DNA from: Phytoactinopolyspora endophytica
GTDB taxonomy: Bacteria > Actinomycetota > Actinomycetes > Jiangellales > Jiangellaceae
Direction: 5' to 3'
DNA: 5,096 nt
Assembly (NCBI RefSeq): GCF_004138495.1
Contig: NZ_ML142852.1
Coordinates: 135,082 to 140,177 of the forward strand
Below are positions 1-5,096 of this stretch, in pieces; position 1 is the first letter of the stretch, and each line of letters opens with the position of its first letter. The translations under genes were made by a program, and so were the position numbers. The notes under the pieces were generated by a model, which did not search any database, was not told the origin of the DNA, and was given only the letters and a program-made list of their open reading frames with translations.

Positions 1-152
1 TACTGGTCAATGGAACGGTGGGTGCCGCCGCCGCCGTCGACGGGCGCGAACGGGTGACGACCTTCACGATCGCCGCCGGGAGGATCACGCAGATGGAGGT
101 CATCATCGACCCCGTGCGCCTCCGCGAGCTCGACCTGGCGCTGCTCGACTGA
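1..152 (+). CDS. C-terminal end of an ECF41/SigJ-like sigma factor (partial)
   Basis: Only the last 49 codons are inside the window. The frame is open from base 3 to the TGA at 150-152, and the gene begins to the left. The visible tail reads LVNGTVGAAAAVDGRE, then TTFTIAAGRITQMEVI, then IDPVRLRELDL. This pattern (an NG..G strand, a 'f.v..GRI..i' strand, then a DP.RL.-.L end) matches the SnoaL/NTF2-like C-terminal domain of ECF41-group sigma factors (SigJ type), where it regulates sigma activity. That is a family inference from a short piece; the sigma-2 and sigma-4 regions are not visible. A free-standing SnoaL-like protein is the main alternative. The gene converges on the minus-strand block and shares a hairpin terminator with it, so it is probably not part of the transporter operon. 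Confidence 0.6.
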   Translation, partial: LVNGTVGAAAAVDGRERVTTFTIAAGRITQMEVIIDPVRLRELDLALLD

Positions 153-161
153 GCGAAGGCG

Positions 162-209
162 CAGCGTCCTGCGGAGCGCGCATCAGGAGCCTCGCTCCGC
201 AGGACGTTG
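162..209. terminator. Bidirectional hairpin terminator between convergent genes
   Basis: A perfect 14-base inverted repeat has arms at 165-178 (CGTCCTGCGGAGCG) and 193-206 (CGCTCCGCAGGACG), with a 14-base loop. The stem can be extended outwards by a G-T wobble, an A-T pair and a C-G pair to 162-209. It starts 10 bases after the plus-strand stop at 152 and ends 3 bases before the minus-strand stop at 213, where a shared terminator for convergent genes should sit. Neither side has a real T-tract, which is common for terminator hairpins in high-GC actinobacteria. Confidence 0.8.
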
Positions 210-212
210 TGA

Positions 213-1307
213 CTAGATGGTCTGCCAGGTGTCCGCCGTCACCTGGCACGGTCCGCCCCGGTGGACGCTGAGCCGGAACCCGGCGACATCCAGGCTCACG
301 GTCGCCAGCGTCTCCGAACGCAGCTCGAACGGGTCGTCCGGCGATGCGTGCGCGCACACGGGTGCGCCGTCATCGGTGTGGCAGCGCATCGCCTCCACCC
401 GATCCATGAGGTCATCCGAGCCGAGCTCGCCGGCCCGCTCCCGCAGATGCTTCATCCGGTCGTAGGTGTTGGGGCGTTCCGGGGCCAGCGTGTCGCCGTC
501 GCTCAGGGAGGGGTCGAGGAAGTGGTTGGTGTGGACGTAGAGTCCGTCGTCATCGGCATTCACCACCCCGACGCCGGACGGGCTGAGCTCCAGTCCGCGC
601 ACCCGGCCACGTGCGCCGTCGAAGGTCACGACGGTCAGCACGGTCGAGGCGGACAGGTCAGCTGAGCGGGCGATCTCCTCGGCCTGCTCGATGTCGGTGG
701 CCTCGTCCAGGATCCGGCGGGCGACCGCGTGCACCGGCACGCCGATCCGCTCATGGTCAGAGGCATGCCGGAGGATGTTGAAGTGCACGCCGAGACCCGC
801 GCTGTTCACTCCGATCTTGCCCACCATGCCGAACTCGCTGAGCCCGCGGACCGAGTGGTCGGGGTTGAGATCGTAGACCAGCAGTACCGGCGTCTCACGC
901 ATCCGCTCGTTCCAGTCCCAGGTCTGGATGGTCCGCGGAGGGCGTTTCCCACCGGGCAGCGCCACCGCCGTCGAGCACTCGGTCGCCGCCCCGGCGACGC
1001 GGGCTGCGGCGATGATCTCGGTCCGGGCGTTGATCGCGCCGACCTGCCAGAGCTTCAGACTGGCGCCGCCGGCGACACCCGCGATCTCGTCCGCGAGGTC
1101 AGGGGCCCACTCCGCGAGCCGGTCGATCGCCCGCATGCTCCACGAGCGAACCTGGTCCGCGGTCGCACCGAACGCCTGGAACAGCTCCAGATACGCGGCG
1201 AAGCTCGCCCAGATCTCCGTCCGCCAGGTCGCACCGAGCTCACGGCCCCGGTCGACCGCGATCATCTGCGCCGAGGTGAAAGTGGGGAACGTCGACGTCG
1301 CGCTCAC
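213..1307 (-). CDS. C45-family self-processing amidohydrolase (penicillin acyltransferase-like)
   Basis: The protein has 364 residues, close to fungal acyl-CoA:6-aminopenicillanic acid acyltransferase. The family landmarks are in order: NARTE at 93-97, then ATECSTAVA with Cys111 as the expected N-terminal nucleophile, TWDWN at 129-133 (family pattern NWDW), a central GKIGVNSAGLGV segment at 163-174, HTNHF at 259-263, and a C-terminal strand ending HRGGPC at 349-354. Members are made as inactive precursors that cut themselves before the Cys, giving an alpha/beta Ntn-hydrolase. Bacterial members mostly cleave amides, N-acyl amino acids or peptides rather than make penicillin, so the substrate is unknown. 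No signal peptide is evident, suggesting a cytoplasmic enzyme. The start is GTG at 1307, with AGGAG seven bases upstream. The stop is TAG. The gene lies 115 bases downstream of the P1 peptidase on the same strand. Confidence 0.88.
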   Translation of the reverse strand: MSATSTFPTFTSAQMIAVDRGRELGATWRTEIWASFAAYLELFQAFGATADQVRSWSMRAIDRLAEWAPDLADEIAGVAGGASLKLWQVGAINARTEIIAAARVAGAATECSTAVALPGGKRPPRTIQTWDWNERMRETPVLLVYDLNPDHSVRGLSEFGMVGKIGVNSAGLGVHFNILRHASDHERIGVPVHAVARRILDEATDIEQAEEIARSADLSASTVLTVVTFDGARGRVRGLELSPSGVGVVNADDDGLYVHTNHFLDPSLSDGDTLAPERPNTYDRMKHLRERAGELGSDDLMDRVEAMRCHTDDGAPVCAHASPDDPFELRSETLATVSLDVAGFRLSVHRGGPCQVTADTWQTI

Positions 1308-1422
1308 TGCATCACTCCTGAACCTGGTTAGCGACGAGGCATGGGCACGACGTCGCAGTCACACCGTAGACGGACACCGACGCAATTCGTGACATCGGAC
1401 GCAAAATGCCCTCACGAGTTGA
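1308..1422 (-). promoter_or_regulatory. Leader of the C45 gene with an imperfect direct repeat
   Basis: This is the only sizeable gap in the minus-strand block. On the plus strand it holds two similar boxes, GACACCGACGCAA (1373-1385) and GACATCGGACGCAA (1391-1404), which differ by one substitution and one inserted base. Their starts are 18 bases apart, so an operator for a dimeric regulator is possible. A 9-base-pair imperfect inverted repeat (1384-1392 with 1412-1420, one G-T pair) lies just after the P1 stop; it could be a weak terminator or processing site. I found no convincing -35/-10 pair. AGGAG upstream of the GTG at 1307 is the ribosome binding site. A regulatory function is inferred from position and repeats only. 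Confidence 0.3.
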
Positions 1423-2439
1423 TCATCCCACACTGCTCAGCACGGCGTCCCACGCCACCTCCGACGCTAACGCGCCCAACCCGGTTGGTGTCGTCCCGCT
1501 CAGCTCGACCTGGTCCGTCGTCACGGCGAACAGCACGTCGCCGTCGTTCTCGGTGTGGAACGGCTGGATGGCGCGGTGCATCGAGCTGTGCACCTGGCGA
1601 GCCAGCTGGTTCAGGCTGTAGTCGGAGAGCTTGACGTTGGTCACCAGCACGGTAAGGGTCGTGTTCCCACCCGCAGCCGGCGTCGGCGCGGCGGCCCCGG
1701 CGATCGCCGCTTCATAGTCCGCAGCGGGATGCCGGCGCTCCCCGGCGTCGGCGTGATAGTTCCCCCGGACCACCGCACCGCTCCTGTCGACGACGACGCC
1801 GATGGCGTTCACGACGGTGCCCACCAGCACCTTCACATCACCGACCGCCCGGAACGCGGCTCCCTGCCCGGAGAACTCCGCCCGGGCGAAGGCCATCTTG
1901 CCCACGGATGCGCTGCTGCCCGCCCCGCACCGTCCGACCGGGAAGAGTCCTTCCTTCGCGTGGTGGACCGCGGCGCGGCCGAGAGCGTCATCGGGGACGA
2001 TCGCGTTGTCCCGGGCGGAGAAGTCGTAGATCACCGCGCCGGAGACCAGCTGCAGGTCCGTCCACCTGACCCGGTTCCGCTGCCGCGCCAGCAACTCGGC
2101 CGAGACCCCGGCCGCAGCCGACATGCCATACACCGAGCCCCCGGTCAGGCAGATGGCGTGGTTGTACTCGTAGCCGCCGCTGAGCCCCACGGCGCCCCCT
2201 CGCGCATCCACCGCTGTCCGGGCGCCCGCCGGAACATGGAGCACCGTGCACCCGGTGGGCCCTTCGCCATACTCGGCGGTCCCGACCGAGACACCGGGGA
2301 TGTCGAACTCGACGTCGGTCCGGCCAGGGCTGAGCTGCGGGGTCAGCGACAGGTCGGAGTTGCCGGTGGCATCCGGAGCGAAAGTCGACGGCGTCGCGGA
2401 GCGCGGATCACCCGCCGGTGTCGCGGTTCCGATGGTCAC
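1423..2439 (-). CDS. P1-family (DmpA/NylC-like) self-processing aminopeptidase or amidase
   Basis: The 338-residue protein has the features of peptidase family S58/P1 (DmpA L-aminopeptidase/D-esterase, beta-peptidyl aminopeptidases, NylC nylon-oligomer hydrolase). PGVSVG at 48-53 opens the domain. SGGYEYNHAICLTGGSVYG spans 87-105, and CGAGSSASVGK spans 171-181. GGNTTLTVLVTN at 257-268 holds the expected self-cleavage site between Asn259 and Thr260, making Thr260 the likely nucleophile. HTENDGDVLF at 295-304 matches the conserved HT..DGD motif. Asn-Thr cleavage is known for NylC; DmpA uses a Ser. Compared with typical members there is a poorly conserved 40-residue Ser/Thr/Pro-rich leader. The GTG start overlaps the upstream ATPase stop by four bases (GTGA), and GGAGG lies four bases before it, so translation is probably coupled. 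The context suggests that it hydrolyses what the transporter imports. Substrate, and D-, beta- or omega-amide preference, cannot be read. Confidence 0.9.
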   Translation of the reverse strand: MTIGTATPAGDPRSATPSTFAPDATGNSDLSLTPQLSPGRTDVEFDIPGVSVGTAEYGEGPTGCTVLHVPAGARTAVDARGGAVGLSGGYEYNHAICLTGGSVYGMSAAAGVSAELLARQRNRVRWTDLQLVSGAVIYDFSARDNAIVPDDALGRAAVHHAKEGLFPVGRCGAGSSASVGKMAFARAEFSGQGAAFRAVGDVKVLVGTVVNAIGVVVDRSGAVVRGNYHADAGERRHPAADYEAAIAGAAAPTPAAGGNTTLTVLVTNVKLSDYSLNQLARQVHSSMHRAIQPFHTENDGDVLFAVTTDQVELSGTTPTGLGALASEVAWDAVLSSVG

Positions 2440-3293
2440 AGGGCCTCCAAGAGCTGTCTCGAGTATTCGTGCGACGGATTGGCATAGAACGTCTCGGTCT
2501 CGGCTGTCTCGACGACCTCGCCGTGCCGCATCACCGCGATCCGGTGCGCGACGTACCGGACAGCGCCCAGGTCGTGCGAGATGAACAGGGCGCTGAATCC
2601 GAACTCGGCCTGCAGATCCTTGATCAGGTTGAGAATCTGGGCCTGCACCGACACGTCGAGGGCACTGACCGCCTCGTCGAAGACGACGAACCGTGGCCGG
2701 GTGATCAGGGCCCGGGCAATGGCCACTCGTTGTCGCTGGCCACCGGAGAGCTCGTGCGGATAACGTTCAGCGAAGCTCGGCTCCAGCCCGACTTCTTCGA
2801 GCATGACGCGGACGGCCTCCGCAGCGCCGACGTCCCTCGTTCGATGTGTCGCCGCTCCAACCCGACGGTCACGCTCCACATCTCCCTCGTTCCTCGTCCG
2901 ATGTGTCGCCGCTCCGAAAGGCTCCGCGACGCTGTCACCCACCCGCATCCTGGGATCCAGGGACCACTGCGGGTGCTGCAGCACCACCTGGATGCTGCCG
3001 GCCAGGCCGCGGCGGCGCTTCGCCACACCGGGCACACCCTCGAACCGCACAGCTCCCGACGTCGGCCGTTGGAGCCCCAGCGCCACCATGCCCGTCGTCG
3101 TCTTCCCCGAACCGGACTCGCCCACCACGCCCAGTGTCTCGCCGGGCTCGATCCGCAGCGAGACGTCTCTCATGGCGTGCACGTGCTCGCGCCGGAACAG
3201 CCCTGAAGAGAACACCACGCTCACCTCGTCGAGCTCGAGCACCGGCGGGCCGGCGCCGACATCGCCGCCCGGGTGTCCGTCCTCACCGCTCAC
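2436..3293 (-). CDS. Oligopeptide/dipeptide ABC transporter ATP-binding protein, OppF/DppF type
   Basis: This 285-residue ATPase is the second nucleotide-binding subunit of an Opp/Dpp-type importer. Visible motifs are Walker A GESGSGKT at 58-65, Q-loop Gln106, signature LSGGQ at 182-186, Walker B RFVVFDE at 201-207 with catalytic Glu207, a D-loop ALD at 211-213, and H-loop His240. DEAVSALDVSVQAQILNL is typical of OppF. The start is GTG at 3293, overlapping the stop of the upstream ATPase as GTGA, with AGGAG five bases before it. A longer reading frame runs to 3677 but lies entirely inside the neighbouring ATPase gene. There are two oddities. The segment between Q-loop and signature is about 20 residues longer than in E. 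coli OppF and holds GAATHRTR twice (127-134 and 146-153). The protein also stops soon after the ATPase core, lacks the usual C-terminal oligopeptide-transporter extension, and contains no cysteine. Confidence 0.92.
   Translation of the reverse strand: MSGEDGHPGGDVGAGPPVLELDEVSVVFSSGLFRREHVHAMRDVSLRIEPGETLGVVGESGSGKTTTGMVALGLQRPTSGAVRFEGVPGVAKRRRGLAGSIQVVLQHPQWSLDPRMRVGDSVAEPFGAATHRTRNEGDVERDRRVGAATHRTRDVGAAEAVRVMLEEVGLEPSFAERYPHELSGGQRQRVAIARALITRPRFVVFDEAVSALDVSVQAQILNLIKDLQAEFGFSALFISHDLGAVRYVAHRIAVMRHGEVVETAETETFYANPSHEYSRQLLEAL
2831..2915. repeat. In-frame 28-base direct repeat pair inside the OppF-type gene
   Basis: Bases 2831-2858 and 2888-2915 are copies of one 28-base sequence with two mismatches. 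The inner 24 bases (2835-2858 and 2892-2915) differ only at 2841/2898. The common core on the plus strand is CGATGTGTCGCCGCTCC. The copies are 57 bases (19 codons) apart, so both encode GAATHRTR in the ATPase frame. The start of the repeat, TCCCTCGTT, also appears a third time at 2883-2891. A 6-base inverted repeat (CACATC at 2877-2882, GATGTG at 2900-2905) lies in the unit. It may be a tandem expansion or an inserted interspersed repeat. Confidence 0.85.
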
Positions 3294-4321
3294 GTCGTCT
3301 CCTCTCCCACCGGCACCGGCACCGGCGCCATTCGGCTGGGCGGCGGGGCGTGCGCGGCCAGCGCTCCGGACTCCGCCAGCTCCGCGGCGCGGTGACACAG
3401 GACGTCCTGCGTTCGCACCCGCACCGGGCGTGGACGTTCCACCGCGCACCGCTGGACCGCGAATCGGCAGCGGTCCGCGAAGGCACACCCGGGCGACGGG
3501 CCGGTCAGCACGGGAGGCCGGCCCGGCACCGGCTGAAGTCGTTCTCCGGGCGCTGCCGCCGCGGGTGCAGAGCCGGCCAATGCGTCGGTGTACGGATGCG
3601 CGGGCCGGGCGAGCACCTCTGCGGCCGGACCGTCCTCCACCACCCGGCCGCCGTACATCACCGCGACCCGCGCACACCGGCGACCGACGGCGGCCAGATC
3701 GTGGCTGAGCCAGAGGATTCCGCTGCCCGCCTCCGCCGCCAGCGTGAAGACCACGCTGAGCACGTCGTCGCGCACCTGGCTGTCCAGCGCCGCGGTGGGC
3801 TCGTCGGCCACCAGTAGTTCCGGCTCACTCGCCATCGCGATGGCGATCGCCACTCGTTGCGCCATCCCGCCGGACAGCTGGTGCGGATACGCACGGGCGA
3901 CGCGGCGTGGGTCGGGCAGCTTGACGCGTTCCAGGTGGCGTGCCACGTCGGGCGCGGACCCGCGGCCGCGCAAGGCGAGCTTGAGCTGAGCACCGACCCG
4001 CTTGGTCGGATCGAGGGAACCGATCGGGTCCTGAAAGATGAAGCCGAGCCGCTCCCGGCGGAGCCGACGCATCCCGCCGATCGACAGCCCGAAGACCTCC
4101 TCGCCGTCGACGCTCATGGTTCCCGCGACACTCTGTGCGTTCTGCGGCAAGAGCCGGCCGACCGCCGATCCCAGCGTCGACTTCCCGGATCCGCTCTCGC
4201 CGACGATGCCGACCGTCTCTCCCGGCTCGACCGTGAGGTCCACGCCGTCGAGCGCCCGCACCCGGCGGTCGGGAGCCTCGTAGTCCACGGCCAGGTTGTC
4301 GACCACCAGGAATGGGTTCAT
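3290..4321 (-). CDS. Oligopeptide/dipeptide ABC transporter ATP-binding protein, OppD/DppD type
   Basis: The 343-residue ATPase is the first nucleotide-binding subunit of the importer. Walker A is GESGSGKST at 41-49, Q-loop Gln97 lies in FQDP, the signature is LSGGM at 149-153, Walker B is LLVADE at 169-174 with Glu174 catalytic, the D-loop is ALD, and the H-loop is His207. The C-terminal oligopeptide-transporter domain is present, with PSPGCAFADRCRFAVQRC at 275-292 and Cys309. The four cysteines (279, 285, 292, 309) match the pattern known to bind a [4Fe-4S] cluster in OppD/DppD proteins. A 34-residue Ala/Pro/Val-rich tail follows. The ATG at 4321 overlaps the permease stop as ATGA, with GAGG eight bases upstream; the frame extends to 4432 but that part lies inside the permease gene. 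It should pair with the OppF-type protein on the cytoplasmic face. Confidence 0.94.
   Translation of the reverse strand: MNPFLVVDNLAVDYEAPDRRVRALDGVDLTVEPGETVGIVGESGSGKSTLGSAVGRLLPQNAQSVAGTMSVDGEEVFGLSIGGMRRLRRERLGFIFQDPIGSLDPTKRVGAQLKLALRGRGSAPDVARHLERVKLPDPRRVARAYPHQLSGGMAQRVAIAIAMASEPELLVADEPTAALDSQVRDDVLSVVFTLAAEAGSGILWLSHDLAAVGRRCARVAVMYGGRVVEDGPAAEVLARPAHPYTDALAGSAPAAAAPGERLQPVPGRPPVLTGPSPGCAFADRCRFAVQRCAVERPRPVRVRTQDVLCHRAAELAESGALAAHAPPPSRMAPVPVPVGEETT
3308..3326. repeat. Short CACCGG tandem repeat
   Basis: Three consecutive CACCGG units (3308-3325) lie near the 3' end of the OppD-type gene. On the coding strand they encode the Pro-Val alternation of the PVPVPV tail, just before the stop. 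It is a simple low-complexity tract and could vary in length between strains; no function is claimed. Confidence 0.6.
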
Positions 4322-5096
4322 CTCAGAGACCTCGTCTCTCGCGGTTCGAACCGGTCGCGCAAGCCGTCGCCGACCACGTTGATGGACAGTATCGCCAGGA
4401 TCAGCACCACACCAGGAGCGATGATCAGCCAAGGTGCCGCCACCATGTAGACACCGCCCTCCTGGATCAGCACGCCCAGTGAAGCCTGTGGCGGCTGCAC
4501 GCCGAGTCCGAGGAAACTCAGACCGCCCTCGACCAGGATCCCCACGGAGAGTGCGTAGGTTCCCTGCACCGCGATGGTGCCGGAGACGTTCGGCAGCACG
4601 TGGCGGACCAGGATCTTCGGCAGCCGCACACCGCTGACGATCGCCGAGGTGACGTAGTCACGCTGGGACACCGCCGCGGACGCCGCCCGGACCAGTCGTG
4701 TCATCAGGGGGATGGTCACCAGGACGATCGCCGCCATCGCCGCCGGGCGTCCCGGCCCGACGACCGCCGCGACCAGGATCGCCAGCACGATCGACGGGAA
4801 CGCGTACAACAGCTCGACCAGCCGCATGACCAGGTCATTCAGGGCACCTCCGGCGTATCCCGCCAGGATGCCGAGGGCTGTGCTCAGCACGGCGGTCGCC
4901 AGCACCGCGATCGACGAGAGCAGCAGCGTCACGCCGACGCCCTCCAGCAGCCTGGGCACCAGTGACCTGCCGAGATGATCTGTCCCCAGCCAATGCTCCG
5001 GGCTCGGCGGTTGCAGCCGTGCCCCGGCGAGCTCCGCTGGGTCACCACCGAGGTTCGCCATCGAGCCGAATGCGGCCACCACCAGCAGCGTCAGGC
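4318..5096 (-). CDS. Dipeptide/oligopeptide ABC transporter permease, DppC/OppC type (partial, 5' end outside window)
   Basis: The frame is open to the right edge, so the true start lies beyond base 5096. The GTG at 5080-5082 is preceded in frame by hydrophobic codons (L-T-L-L) and sits inside the first membrane helix, so it is not the start. Counting from that GTG, HWLGTDHLGRSLVPRLLEG (30-48) is the hallmark of DppC/OppC. Helices are visible at about 50-78, 84-109, 113-134, 174-194 and 217-238. The cytoplasmic coupling (EAA-like) loop is SGVRLPKILVRHVLPN at 150-165, and SFLGLGVQPP (189-198) is also typical. The protein forms half of the membrane channel together with a DppB/OppB-type partner, expected to be encoded to the right. 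The stop overlaps the start of the OppD-type gene as ATGA, which argues for coupled translation of the subunits. Confidence 0.94.
   Translation of the reverse strand, partial: LTLLVVAAFGSMANLGGDPAELAGARLQPPSPEHWLGTDHLGRSLVPRLLEGVGVTLLLSSIAVLATAVLSTALGILAGYAGGALNDLVMRLVELLYAFPSIVLAILVAAVVGPGRPAAMAAIVLVTIPLMTRLVRAASAAVSQRDYVTSAIVSGVRLPKILVRHVLPNVSGTIAVQGTYALSVGILVEGGLSFLGLGVQPPQASLGVLIQEGGVYMVAAPWLIIAPGVVLILAILSINVVGDGLRDRFEPRETRSLR

Noticed and set aside
213..1307. Calling the C45 protein a penicillin biosynthesis acyltransferase (penDE)
   Set aside because: Only family-level motifs are shared; no beta-lactam synthesis genes are in the window and bacterial members have diverse amide substrates.
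2831..2915. CRISPR-like array
   Set aside because: There are only two copies, both in frame within a conserved ATPase, with a spacer that is part of the coding sequence and no cas genes nearby.
2418..3206. Long plus-strand open frame opposite the OppF-type ATPase, and similar ones at 1555-2487, 2846-3817 and 3857-4450
   Set aside because: They lie opposite genes with complete, well-ordered family motifs, have Arg/His/Pro/Gly-rich compositions typical of antisense high-GC frames, and show no recognisable domain.
3294..3677. N-terminal extension of the OppF-type frame up to 3677
   Set aside because: The extension is entirely within the OppD-type gene, is Arg/Gly/Pro-rich and unlike ABC proteins. 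The GTG at 3293 has AGGAG at good spacing and the usual GTGA overlap.
4322..4432. N-terminal extension of the OppD-type frame up to 4432
   Set aside because: It lies inside the permease coding region. The ATG at 4321 gives the normal MNPFLVVDNL start of an ABC ATPase and the ATGA overlap.
5080..5082. GTG at 5082 as the start of the permease
   Set aside because: In-frame hydrophobic codons continue to the window edge, and a DppC-type protein needs a full first membrane helix before the GTDHLGR segment.

Overview
The window is GC-rich (roughly two thirds G+C by eye). It uses GTG starts often, packs genes with 4-base start/stop overlaps and has a T-poor terminator hairpin. Together these point to a high-GC actinobacterium (Actinomycetota). 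The genus cannot be read from the sequence.

Layout, left to right. Bases 1-152 (+) are the last 49 codons of a gene whose end looks like the SnoaL-like tail of an ECF41/SigJ-type sigma factor. It converges on a minus-strand block across a bidirectional hairpin at about 162-209. Everything from 213 to the right edge is on the minus strand. In transcription order it is: the C-terminal part of a DppC/OppC-type permease (5096-4318, start outside the window), a DppD/OppD-type ATPase (4321-3290), an OppF-type ATPase (3293-2436), a P1-family (DmpA/NylC-like) self-processing peptidase (2439-1423), a 115-base gap, and a C45-family (penicillin acyltransferase-like) self-processing amidohydrolase (1307-213).

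The first four genes are joined by 4-base overlaps (ATGA, GTGA, GTGA) and are almost certainly one translationally coupled operon. The C45 gene follows with its own ribosome binding site and a short leader containing an imperfect direct repeat. It may be a read-through gene or have its own promoter.

Functionally this reads as an uptake-and-hydrolysis cassette. An Opp/Dpp-type ABC importer brings in a small peptide or amide, and two unrelated N-terminal-nucleophile hydrolases act on it or on similar amides in the cytoplasm. The substrate is unknown. The most unusual local sequence is inside the OppF-type gene: a near-identical 28-base direct repeat, 57 bases apart and in frame, lengthens the segment between the Q-loop and the ABC signature by about 19-20 residues. 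It looks like an inserted or expanded interspersed repeat inside a conserved ATPase.
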